Below are positions 49,520-60,750 of a DNA stretch of 64,000 nucleotides, piece after piece. Each line of letters begins with the position of its first letter. Within the stretch, counting starts at the first letter, position 1. Source of the DNA: Cruorifilaria tuberocauda (Eukaryota; Nematoda; Chromadorea; Rhabditida; Onchocercidae); contig JABVXU010000107.1 of the NCBI GenBank assembly GCA_013365365.1, forward strand, positions 84,989 to 148,988, read 5' to 3'. The position numbers were made by a program, and so were the translations under genes. Below the pieces are notes generated by a model. That model saw only the letters and a program-made list of their open reading frames with translations. It made no database searches and had not been told where the DNA came from.

Positions 49520-49915
49520 AGTTCAATTCAAAACTTCTGCTTTTTTTGCTTACTTAAAACAAAAATTTCATTTTAGTGTATACGTGTATGTGTACGTGTA
49601 TGTATACGTGTATGCATACGTGTGTGTGTGTGTGTGTCAGTACTTGAAACAAAAATTTCATCTTAGTGCATACGTGTATGTGTGTGTATGTGTATGTGTG
49701 TCAGTTCAATTCAAAATTTCTACTTTTTTCGCTTACTTAAAACAAAAATTTCATTTTAGTGCATACGTGTATGTGTACGTGTATGTATACGTGTATATCT
49801 GTGTGTGTCAGTTAAATCAAAATTTCTGCTTTTTTTGCCTACTTAAAACAAAAATTTCATCTTAGTGCATACGTGTATGTCTACGTGTGTGTGTGTATGT
49901 GTGTATGTGTGGATT
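49520..49915. repeat. ~95-bp compound minisatellite, four copies
   Basis: Each unit combines AAACAAAAATTTCAT with a TTAGTGCATACGTG-headed TG-rich run. The heads occur near 49557, 49645, 49740 and 49845. Unit length varies with the TG run. Confidence 0.85.
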
Positions 49916-51536
49916 TGTGTAACAAAATTTTGAAACTCAAAAAAATTATCAATTTTTTTTTAGCAAAATTTAAAAATTGTAATAAACAAAAAAAGTGTAA
50001 AAGTGATAAGTGAGAGAGAAATGAACAGAAGTCATTCACATGACTTTACTTTCTCTATTAATGTAATGCATATAACTCAGCTTGAATTCCACTTTCTTAG
50101 CTTCTTCAGTCTTAAACTTAACGTTACTTTCTTCAACCAGGCCTATATCTATTCTATCAGTGTTTTTTTTTTCTGATTTCTATACTATGATTACGATTAC
50201 TTAGATCATGATTACTTTTTCTAGCTTATTTATGCGATACTTTAACTCTATATTAACATATTTTATGAATTAATTATTGATTTTCTCGATCATTAGCTAA
50301 TAACAATAAATTAAATAATTTAATGATAATTTTCTCCTCCGTTCATTCTTTACTATGTTTACTTTCAGTTTTGAAGTTAAATTTTATTAAATAATTTTTC
50401 AGTGAAGAATAATCATTAATAAGTTGGAAATTTTTTTTTTATTTTAAAATAATTTATTTTTTAAAACAATGTTTTTCTAGTTGTAAAAATTGTAACATTT
50501 TAATGTTTTTCTTTTTCTTTTTAAATTTTGAATTTAAATATATTTAGTAAAAATTTGTTAGTTAAATGAAATCAATAATCGAAATGTTTAACTAAAAACA
50601 AAACGAGTAAATTCTTTCCTGCAAATTTGTTTTATTTTATAGCATACATTTAGAAATTGAAAACAGCTGGCAAATTAGCTAATTTCCTGCTTTAATCTCT
50701 TCCTTACTTACTTTTACATTATCTTCCAAATTTCCATATATTTAAATTTTTCATATAATTTGAGCAGAAAATTCACTTAATTCTATTTTAAACACAAATA
50801 AAATCAATTATATGAATTGAAATCATGAAAGTATTGTGAGTATGATTATGAGTAATTATGATTATAAGTAAGTTAATTATTAAGTAAAATACTTTTTTTT
50901 TCGTTTTTAAAATGGGAAAGAATAAGGAATTTTTTTTCTAGCTCTTTTGATTATCTATATTATTCGTATAAGCACTGATTTCGGCTTATAAGCTTAGGAA
51001 AAATAAATCAATTTAGTACAAAAGTAATCTGAAATATTACTTTCAAATTAAACTCAAATTAAATTTAATCAATTTCAAGTTAAATTTAAACATTCAGGCA
51101 GGTAGTTTGAAAATAAAAACAGCTTGTATGAATGAAATTGCAAAACGCTTGCTAGCATTTTTTGCCATCATACAATAATTAAGTTCAATATTTTGGTAGG
51201 TTTATTTGTTTATTTCTTTTTTAAAGAATTGTTTCTCTTAAGCTTATAGCTTATAAGTTATTTTTATTCGCTTATAATTTTTTAGCTTAGAATTTATGAA
51301 AATTTTCTTTTTCTTCTTCCTCAATATAATCTATTTCATATCAATTCATTAACTAAGTGTTAAATAAATTGAATTTGTAAAAATTTTAAATTGAATTTGC
51401 TAAAAAACTTCTGCAAGATCTATCGTAAACCTTCTATTAACTAAAGTGAAAGATTTTTTCAAATTTTATTTAAATTTTAATTTATCTTCAAATTTTGATT
51501 TTATCTTATATTAAATAAAAAAAATCATTACCATAG

Positions 51537-51838
51537 CTTTAATACAGCATTTTGTATTTACTTAGAGTTCAGTAAATTCAATTTATATCTGTATAGTGTA
51601 AGTTTGATACAGTATCTCGTACTTACCTGGAATTTATTAGATAAGTGCTTACTGTAACTTTAATACAGTACCTTGTTTTTACCTCAAATTAAATTCAATT
51701 GATATGTGTATACTGTAACTTTAATACAGTATCTCGTATTTACCTCAAAGTTAATTCAATTCATATGTGTATACTGTAATTTCAATACAGTATCTCGTAT
51801 TTACCTGGAATTCATTAAATTCAATTTATATGCCTACA
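51537..51838. repeat. ~62-bp tandem repeat, five copies
   Basis: The motif TTTAATACAGTATCTCGTATTTACCT, followed by an AATTCAATTTATATGTGTATACTGTAA-like part, recurs about every 62 bases, 650 bases or more upstream of the UNC-87-type start codon. Confidence 0.85.
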
Positions 51839-52056
51839 ATATACATAAGAAAATGAATAAAAGATGTTTTTTTTTGTTCTTTGTTTTCTCTTTTTTTTTT
51901 GTTCTTAAAATTTTTTGAAAATAAATATTTAGTTGTGTGGAAGAAAGAAGAATATTGTGGGCAGCATGTATGTTAGAGATATAAATAAAGTTCATTGTTA
52001 AAGCTTAAATTTTTGCTATTTGCTAATGCTACTGTTGTATTAGCAATAATAATGAT

Positions 52057-52332
52057 AGTGTTAGTGATGATGATGATAATAATGATAATGATAATGATGA
52101 TGATGATAGTAACAGATAAAGATAAAAAGGATAAGAATGTTGCTTATCAAGCTTTCTCTCTTTCTCTCTTAAAAGATTTTTCTGTGTTGCTTTTCAGAAA
52201 CTCTATATACACTTCAGGTTGTATATTATCTTAAGCTTATATCTCCAGCTAGTATAATAGATATACATTTAAGCATACACAGACATACACAGACATACAC
52301 TAACATACATACATACATACATACATACATAC
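52057..52332. repeat. (GAT/AAT)n and (ACAT)n microsatellites
   Basis: ATGATGATAATAATGATAATG-type simple sequence lies at 52057-52110 and an ACAT run at about 52294-52332, both upstream of the UNC-87-type gene. Confidence 0.9.
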
Positions 52333-52488
52333 AAGCTGTACGGAAGAATTTTGAGATAACGAAAGCAGAACAGCTTTCAAGTGTAAGAAATAGCAAAGCA
52401 AGTGTCATAACAACTTTTAAAATCCAACCAGGATCAGTTTATCAGACGATTGGAAAAGCCGCGGAAGTGAGTGGTGAAAAATTAGAAC

Positions 52489-55400
52489 ATGGCTGATGAG
52501 GAGGATATCGTGGATGAAGGTGAGGAATCTCAGGAAGATGAGGATGAAGATGCGGAAGATGATGCACAGGATGAAGATGATAAAGCAGTAAGTTTACTGG
52601 GATTTTTTTTTTATCCGATTGAAAAATTCAATTAAATTTCTATTGGTATATCCAGAATATTACTTTATTTAGTGATATTGATTAATTTATAAGTATTGTT
52701 ATAGTTGGTAGAATTAAATCTGAATATTGCAATCGTTTAATTTAAATCTAATTATCATTAAATATTTCCATCATCAATTATATAGTGTGCAATCGATGAT
52801 GTGATATTTTAAATTTATTCTAATTTCAATTACTTTTATGAATTACTTATTCTAATTTTGCTTGCTGTTACGAATTACTTTTACTTTAAAATAGCTCTTA
52901 CTAGTGTTATAAATTTTACCTAAAAAAAACTTAAATTTTTTAATTTAAAAATAATTTTAATGCTCTTTTAGTAGGGCAATAATATATATCTGAAAATGAA
53001 TATAAGTTTTTTTTCTTAACTCTATTAAATTCTGAGAAAGAGAGGGAGAGAGAGAGAGAGACAGAAAGAGAGAGAGAGAATTATTGAAACGAAAAAAAAA
53101 GAAAGAAATAAAATAAATTCATTTAAATATTTTTCGATTATAGGAAAAAGAAAAAAATGAAAAAGCTCCACCAGAGGTAGCTAAAAAATCTGCACCACCA
53201 GCTGCTATGAAAAGTCCAAAAACTGTTAGTCAATATAATGTACCTGAGGTACCAAGATCACTTCAACGACGAGCAGAAAATTACTCAGGTGGTAAACCAT
53301 CAAAACATGATAAAGATAAGTTAATGCGCTCCGAAGGTATTATTCCAATTCAGGCTGGTTCCAACAAATATGCATCACAACGTGGAATGACTGGTTAGTA
53401 AAAAACAATCTTGAAAAAAAATTTAAAAATTACAAAATTAAAATTTTACAATTTTAAAAAATAGTTGAATAGTTTGAATTGTTTTTTAAACTCTTTTGAA
53501 AAAAACAAGTTAGGCTTAAAAAAAAATGGAAATCGCAATTTTTAATTTTTTATTAACCTATTTATTTACGGTAGTAATACTGAAGTATTACTTTAATTTA
53601 TTTAAATTATTAAAATTATAAATTTTCTTTTTGAATTTTTAGAGAATATTATTTTAAAGAATTGTTGAAGTAATTTTTTTTTCTTTTTGATCTCTTTCTT
53701 TAGCAATAATTTTAAGTAACTCCAATTTTATGAATTAAATTGAATAGTTTAGATTGCCTTTTAAACTTTAATATTTAAATTTCTTTCTCTAATAGCTTAA
53801 ATTTTCGAATTTAAATATAAATTCTTTAATAGTCTATTTAATAGTTTACTATTAAAGAATTCGTATTTAAATTTAATTAAATTTATGTTTACCTCTTAAA
53901 AACAGTTTTTTTTTTAAAAATAATTTTATAAATTAAACTGTTAAAGAATTCATATTTAAATTTAATTAAATTTGTGTTAAAAATTGTTATCAGTGCTAAA
54001 TTTGACGACTACTTGTTTCCCTTTTTTTACAATTTAATCGAAATTATGACTAAAAAATCGTATTGATACTATCGACGATTAATCAATTAATAGTATTTAT
54101 ACTAATTAAGCTATTAATTAATAGTAATTACCAATTAAGCTGCTACTAATTAGGTGATGATAACAATGATAAGACGATGATAATAAAACTATTCTGTGAA
54201 ATACTGTAATGTAAAATCATTTAATGAAATTAATCAAGCGATGCTTCTGAGAGTATTTTAGGATCAATTTGGATCAGGTTAATTTATTTTTATATTAGTA
54301 TTATTTTACGAGATTTCTTACAAAGAGAGAGAAAGAGGGAGAGAGAGAGAGAGAGAGAGAGGAAGGGAGGGAGAGCAAAAATTAAGTTAAAGGAATGTGT
54401 TTGAGATGTTAAGAGCAGTTGTTATTTTGTGATAACACATGGAACCTTTCATTTTTCATTCATTCTTTATTATTGAAAATTGGAAAACTTTATTGAAAAA
54501 CTTTGAAAAACTTTATATTTTATTTATTTCATCAAATTAATAATCAAAATTTTCTACGTTAACTTAACTTATCATATCACTAGACTGTAACATTATCAGT
54601 ATATAAAGTTATTCTAAGATATTAAAAGAATATTTAACTTATCACTGAGTATAACATTTTCAGTATACAAATCACTTATTCTAATTTCAATTACTTTCAT
54701 GAATTACTTATTCTAATTTCAATTACTGTTATGAATTACTTTTATTTTAGTGATATGATAAGCTCTTATTCAACTGATATAAAATTTACCTAAAAACTTT
54801 TTTATATCTTTAAGATGTTAAATAAAAAAATTATATTATTCATTAACTTAACTTATCATATCACCAGAATATAACAGTTTCAGTATACAAAACTATCTTC
54901 CAGATATTAAAAGAATATTTATCATTTATCATTCAATTCAAAATGATAAATTTTCCTTAGCTATAGTTGATAAGTACAAATTAGACAAAATTGAATTTTA
55001 ATCAAATAAATGAATTTAGTAAGCATTTTGTAGTAAGCAATAAGCGATCTTTTTTTCGAAATAATTTGGTAATTTGGTAATTGTATGAAATTGTTTTTTT
55101 AATTATATCAATGATTTAAAACTTTAAAAAAAATTTTTTTTTTAAATTATCACATGATATAAGCTTATCATAGGAGATATGAGATTACTTAGCTAATGAG
55201 CATGTTAATGAAGAAGTTATTCAAGTGTGATTATGATAAGAAGTTCGAGCAAAATAAATTTAACATGTCTAATGATATTAGAGAATATTGATTATGAAAT
55301 AATGAAACAGACGATGAATATCTTTTTTTCTACAATTATTGTAATAGTGAATAAAGTAAGTTAAATAAATGACAATAATAATGATAATGAAGATCAAAGT

Positions 55401-58158
55401 GATAATGATAATGATAACATCATTAAGAAGTAAAAAATCAATTAGCTCAAACTTTCGCTAAATTCATCCAATGATATAAATTGTATTATCAGTATTCATT
55501 TCAATTCAATCAATCGCATTCTTTTCTTAAAACTATTTCGACACCGAGATATTCTAGAAATCCCGAGAACGAAGAATTTCACTCATGTAACTTTCAATTC
55601 ATACAATATGACATTGATTATTTATCAAATTTTGCATCTGATGTTAAATTGATTTATTGATTAAGACTGATTAATATTTAAATAAACAGTTGAAGGAATT
55701 GTTTTGATAATAAATATTGTTGAAATATATTTATTGATTATTCAGCATTGGTTACAAATTAACAAAAGCAATAAAAATTCAACCAAAATCACAAATTTTA
55801 AATCCGAGTATTATAAAGTAATGTATTCTATGATACACAGAATCAAACCTTAATTAAATTAATTTAGGTTTTGGCGCTCCACGTGATGTAATTGATAAAG
55901 TGAAAGCGGATAATCTAAAAGAAATCACAGATGAGGAAAAAATAAAGAATCTGAAACAATCAACTTGGTTACAATCTGGTACCAACAAATTTGCATCACA
56001 GAAAGGATTAACTGGTATAACTTTTTATCATTTTATAAATTTAAGTTTAACTAAAACAAAAATCATCCTCAATTAATCAATAGCTAATTTCTTTTACTAA
56101 TATAATAGCATCAAAATTACAATTTACTTTTGTAAGATTACAAAAAAAAAAATAAGAAAGAAAAAAAAATTGCAGGATTTGGTGCACCACGTGATGTCAA
56201 TTATAAAACAAAAGGTACCGGAGGTGCAAGTGAAATACCAGAAGATAAAGCACGAGCAACCGATGGTATTGTACCGCTACAGTCCGGTACAAATAAATTA
56301 GCATCACAAGCTGGTATGACTGGTATGGGTATGCCACGAATCGTTGATGGTATGTTTTCAATACTTTTATTCGTAATATAAATCATTTACAGTATTTTGT
56401 TAAAGTTAAATTATCTTAAAAGTAATTTCATTGGATAAGATTTAGAGTATATACTTTCTATTCAAACATTTCTTTAGTAATTATATTAAACAATTTAATG
56501 ATATCATGAATAATCTAATTTGTACCATGCAAATTCTTCTAGAAGTTATCAGGTGGAATTAATTTTCCTAAATTTATTTTTTTCAATTTAAAAATGACGA
56601 TTCTAGATTCTAGATATCTAGAGTGGTAAATTTTAGTGAGGAAAACTGAGGAGCAAGATCGAAATAGTCAAGGATTTGTTCATCTACAAATGGGTACCAA
56701 TCGTTTTGCTAATCAATCCGGTATGACCGGATTTGGTATGCCACGACATAATATCACCAAGTATAAGGATGAGGTGAGAGGTGAAATGCCAAATGATGAT
56801 TCGACAATGTCACGACAAACGAGTGGTTGGAGAGAGGGTAATAAGTTTTTCTATCTAATTTCTCGTTTTCAAATCATAATTAATGATTTATCGATAATAT
56901 CAATTGATAATTTGATAATTTGATAATTGATAATTACTCAATCAATTGATTTATCAGCTGAACATAATTAGTAAGTAGTAAGTTCATTTTGAAAATTCAT
57001 AAATTACCTTAGGTAACATAATATTCTTCATCCTATCAAATACTATCAACTCTTTCATTGATATAACTTTTTAGGTGCATCACAGGCGGGAATGTCAGGT
57101 TTTGGCGCATTTCGAAATAACACTGTGGCAAATATGCAAGCGCAAGAGCAACGATCACAAGGTATGATACCGTATCAAATGGGTGTAAACTTCCTCGATT
57201 CTCAAGCTGGTAAAACAGGTTTCGGTATGCCAAGACAGGTATGAATTATTGAAATTATCTTATCTTATCAAAAGAAAAAATCAATCAATCAATCAATCAA
57301 TCAAAGAAATTATCTTATCAAAAATATTACAATTTATCAAAAAAAAAAATCAATCAATCAATCAAAAATATCGACCTTTGAAAGCGTAAAATGTTGTATC
57401 ATTGAAATATTCTGCTTTAACGTTCTACTTATCAGTTAACAATTGATAACTACCGTATTATGCTTATCATCTATCAATTGATAATCACACACACTGTATT
57501 ATACTTATCATTTATCAATTGATAACCACCGTATCATACATTTATTTTTTTGTTACTTCAATTAATTAAATAATTATCACAAAAATTTTCATGGATATTT
57601 CATTGCAAAAAAAAATACTCAAATATTTAAATTGTATTTTCGGATCTAATAATTATTAATAAATTTAATTTAGGTTTATACACCATTCGTAGATGATTCA
57701 CATGAAGAATTACCATTAGATATGGCTCGACGACCAGAAGTACCATTTTGGTCCGGACAAGAAACCGAATTTGCAAATCAGGTGATATTTTAATCTATCT
57801 TTTTTTTTTCCTTCATATGATTTCTTTGTTATAATTTTATTTTCAATCTTTTATGGATTTGAATTTAAACTTAAATTCATGAACTCTAAATTAAAAGATA
57901 AACTTAAATTCATGAACTCTAAATTGAAGGATAAACTTAAATTCATGGACTCTATATTAAAAGATAAACTTAAATTCATTAACTCTAAATTAAAAGATAT
58001 ACTTAAATTCATGAACTCTAAATTAAAAGATAAGCCAAATAGTAAAAGAGATAAAAGATATGATAGATATTGATAAGTGATATTAATTACAGACTGGAAT
58101 GTCAGCATTTGGAACTCCACGTGACGTACGCGGTGAATATGTACGACGTTTATGGTAA
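52489..58158 (+). CDS. unc-87: UNC-87-type protein with seven calponin-like repeats
   Basis: UNC-87 bundles and stabilises actin filaments in nematode muscle. Eight phased exons (52489-52587, 53144-53393, 55868-56014, 56176-56349, 56637-56837, 57075-57238, 57674-57781 and 58093-58158) encode 402 residues. A very acidic N-terminus (about 1-33) and a Lys/Pro-rich stretch precede seven calponin-like repeats of the type IPIQAGSNKYASQRGMTGFGAPRDV. The others begin near TWLQSGTNKFASQ, IVPLQSGTNKLASQ, FVHLQMGTNRFANQ, a shortened REGASQAGMSGFG, MIPYQMGVNFLDSQ and PFWSGQETEFANQ. There is no calponin-homology domain. Exon borders fall repeatedly at the same place inside the repeat (MTG|FG), pointing to growth by exon duplication. 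The large second intron (2.5 kb) could hold muscle enhancers. Confidence 0.93.
53039..53079. repeat. (GA)n microsatellite in intron 1 of the UNC-87-type gene
   Basis: A GAGA run with a few interruptions. A second one lies at about 54327-54362 in intron 2. Confidence 0.9.
57276..57365. repeat. (CAAT)n runs in an intron of the UNC-87-type gene
   Basis: Two runs of CAATCAATCAAT lie 60 bases apart, inside a short duplication of AAATTATCTTATCAAAA. Confidence 0.8.
57873..58036. repeat. 33-bp tandem repeat, five copies, open in frame
   Basis: It lies in the last intron of the UNC-87-type gene. AAATTCATGAACTCTAAATT restarts every 33 bases from 57873. Because the unit is eleven codons and free of stops, it stays open on both strands (MNSKLKDKLKF on +), but it is bounded by ordinary splice sites that skip it. 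Confidence 0.9.
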
Positions 58159-58405
58159 AAATACGATGTATCCAATATATTTAATCCATACTGTAGCTCC
58201 CTAAAACGGTACGGGATGATTCGACTAGAAAGAAGCATTTTACCGTTTTTTATCTTTTTGATTTGATAAACCTGAAAATACAGTATCATTGAAATACAGT
58301 TACTTCATTCAGAATAACATATTACAATCTTTCAATGCAATTATACCTTTCCAATTGTAGTTTCTTACTTTTTTTTCTTTCTTTTTCATTTATTACTATC
58401 TACCT

Positions 58406-58411
58406 AATAAA
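58406..58411 (+). terminator. Candidate polyadenylation signal of the UNC-87-type gene
   Basis: AATAAA lies about 250 bases past the stop codon. It is the first canonical signal on the strand. Confidence 0.45.
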
Positions 58412-59538
58412 GTATTTTCATGAAATTCTTTCTTTTTTTTTTATCACTATCACTATCATTATCATTTTTAACATTTGTTTTAAAATAACTCGCTTTTTTT
58501 TTTAAAGGTATGAAAATTTTAATTTTGAAAAATTTTTTTATATTTTTCATTTACTGCCACTTAATAAATTCCTTCAACTACTTGCTTCAAACGAAAGAGT
58601 TATTTCAATTATAAATTAATAAATTTAATTTTTCAAATTACAAAACACTTGAAACCAAATAAATTCCCAATTTAAGATTAAAACTTTAAATGTTTTTCAA
58701 ATTTTCAAATTATCTTAGATAAAATTTAAATGAATAAATTCTTCTCAACTATTTTGACAGCACAAAAATTAACATTTCATTTATGGAAATTGCGTACGTG
58801 TGCGCGTGTATATGTACGTGTGTGTGTGTTTACGTTTGAATACGTGTGTAAATCTCATAAAAATTAATCATAATTAGCATTACGTGTGTATGTATGTGCT
58901 GATTTTGGTTCATATTTTATATTAAATAATATCATGAATCAGTTCATGAATAAAAATCAAAACAAAATACGGTAATTAAACAATTTATTGATTTATTTTT
59001 TCCTTCTTATCAATCGAGAATTTTATCAGTGATAATGAATAAATTATAAGTAATTCATTTTTATCAAAAAAAATACTTAAATGAAATGTTTGATAAAAAA
59101 ATTATAAGAAATTTTAATATAATTTTTTGCTTGATTTCTTAATGATAATAAATAGTTTCATTCAAATTTTGATTGCAAAAGCAACGAGTAAAGTTACAAG
59201 TAAAGGTAAGTATATTACCTTGAAAAATCAATAATTCAAGAAATTTGAATTGTCGAAATATACCACAGAGGAATCTTCAAGAGCATCAATACAGAAATAT
59301 AAAGATGATGAGATGGAATTAATTTCGAAAATATCCAAAAAGTAATATCCAAATTAGACTCAAGTTAAGTTATTTAAAACAAAAGTTCATTCCGGAACAA
59401 ATCAATTTGCAAGTTACTTAAAGTAATTTATGATCATTTTCTTGATTTTCATTTTAAATGATTGAAATAAACAAACAGTAATAATACCATGGAAAAAAAA
59501 CCGTACGATAAACATTTTCAGGATGGTCGAAAATTTTG

Positions 59539-59712
59539 GTAAATGAAGTAATACGTGTAGTTGAATACGTGTAAAGTAAATGAAGTAATACGTATAATTG
59601 AATACGTGTAAAGTAAATGAAGTAATACGTATAATTGAATACGTGTAAAGTAAATGAAGTGATACGTATAATTGAATACGTGTAAAGTAAATGAAGTAAT
59701 ACGTGTAATTCT
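59539..59712. repeat. 37-bp tandem repeat, about 4.5 copies
   Basis: GTAAATGAAGTAATACGT restarts at 59539, 59576, 59613, 59650 and 59687, an exact 37-base period. Confidence 0.9.
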
Positions 59713-60231
59713 AATGATATTAGCTTCTGCTTCTGAATTATTAAATCAAATTACTGAAATATTTCATTTTAATTCTTCGATAATTGTTAGGTTTACAGAA
59801 AAATTGATGCATGAGGTTAAGTGATTTACAATTTATGATAATTTATCAGCTGTTTATTGATATTTTGAATAACTTATATCACTCATGAAACTGATAAGGA
59901 TGCTGATAAAGATATTTGAACATAAATTCAAATTACATTTGAAAAATCTTTCTACTTTCCACTTTATCAATGATCAAATAATTAAATAATTGCAAATCTG
60001 ATTTGTAATCACTAATCCATTTTAAACCTTTTTTTGAAATATTTTAAAATCGATTTTCATTTGAAATGTTTGAAATTTGATATATCTAAAACAGATCTTT
60101 AATTTTTACAATCATATTTGAAAGCTGATAGTATTATTTTGATATAATCAAGTTTTCGATTGATCGATTACAAAGATCACCATGGTACTTCTTATTATCG
60201 ATACAATAATTTCCAGGAACTATTTAAGCTT

Positions 60232-60462
60232 TATTAAGTAATCATTTAAGCTTATATTTAATATATATTAAGTAATCATTTCAGCTTACATTTAATATAT
60301 ATTAAGTAATCATTTAAGCTTATATTTAATATATATTAAGTAATCATTTAAGCTTACATTTAATATATATTAAGTAATCATTTAAGCTTACATTTAATAT
60401 ATATTAAGTAATCATTTAAGCTTACATTTAATATATATTAAGTAATCATTTAAGCTTACATG
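60232..60462. repeat. 34-bp tandem repeat, about seven copies
   Basis: TTAAGTAATCATTTAAGCTT followed by ACATTTAATATATA repeats with almost no variation. It ends about 290 bases before the BBS8 start codon. Confidence 0.9.
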
Positions 60463-60750
60463 CCAAATCTTAAACGTATATCAAGCTTACATTTACAATA
60501 AGTATATTTTTTTTAATAGCTCTATCCTCTAACAAATTTTTCTGCATTTAAATTTGAAAGTAATACTTTAAGTTCAAATTCATGAATTCAATCTTCAAAA
60601 CTCGAATGAGCTTTCTTAATATTCGAGTCTTAAGCCTGGGGAAAATCAATGGAGCAAAATTTAATGCTATAGCTGGTTGCTATTGGAAACAATTTTAAAG
60701 GAAGTTAGGTTGCTACTGATAAGTTTTGGTTTATCAGTTAGATAGCACCG

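Larger units (their letters stand above)
46945..52488. other. Long repeat-rich spacer between ATG5 and the UNC-87-type gene
   Basis: Both neighbours point away, so this 5.5-kb stretch holds two promoters. The ATG5 side (47225-47345) is GC-richer and includes TTGCGTCACAATGATTGG, with an inverted CCAAT. The rest is made of simple repeats and AT-rich DNA. Short open frames at 48181-48384 and 49354-49557 have no recognisable features and are not called. Confidence 0.5.
58159..60750. other. Spacer between the UNC-87-type gene and BBS8
   Basis: It contains the AATAAA of the UNC-87-type gene (58406-58411), a TG/CGTG-rich patch (58795-58890), a 37-bp array (59539-59712) and a 34-bp array (60232-60462). 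No gene is supported. Confidence 0.5.

Noticed and set aside
49354..49557. 67-residue frame MIEMNFMKYKCF... behind a TTTCAG-like site
   Set aside because: Mixed composition and a plausible acceptor, but there is no recognisable domain, no downstream exon, and it runs into the minisatellite. Not enough to call a gene.
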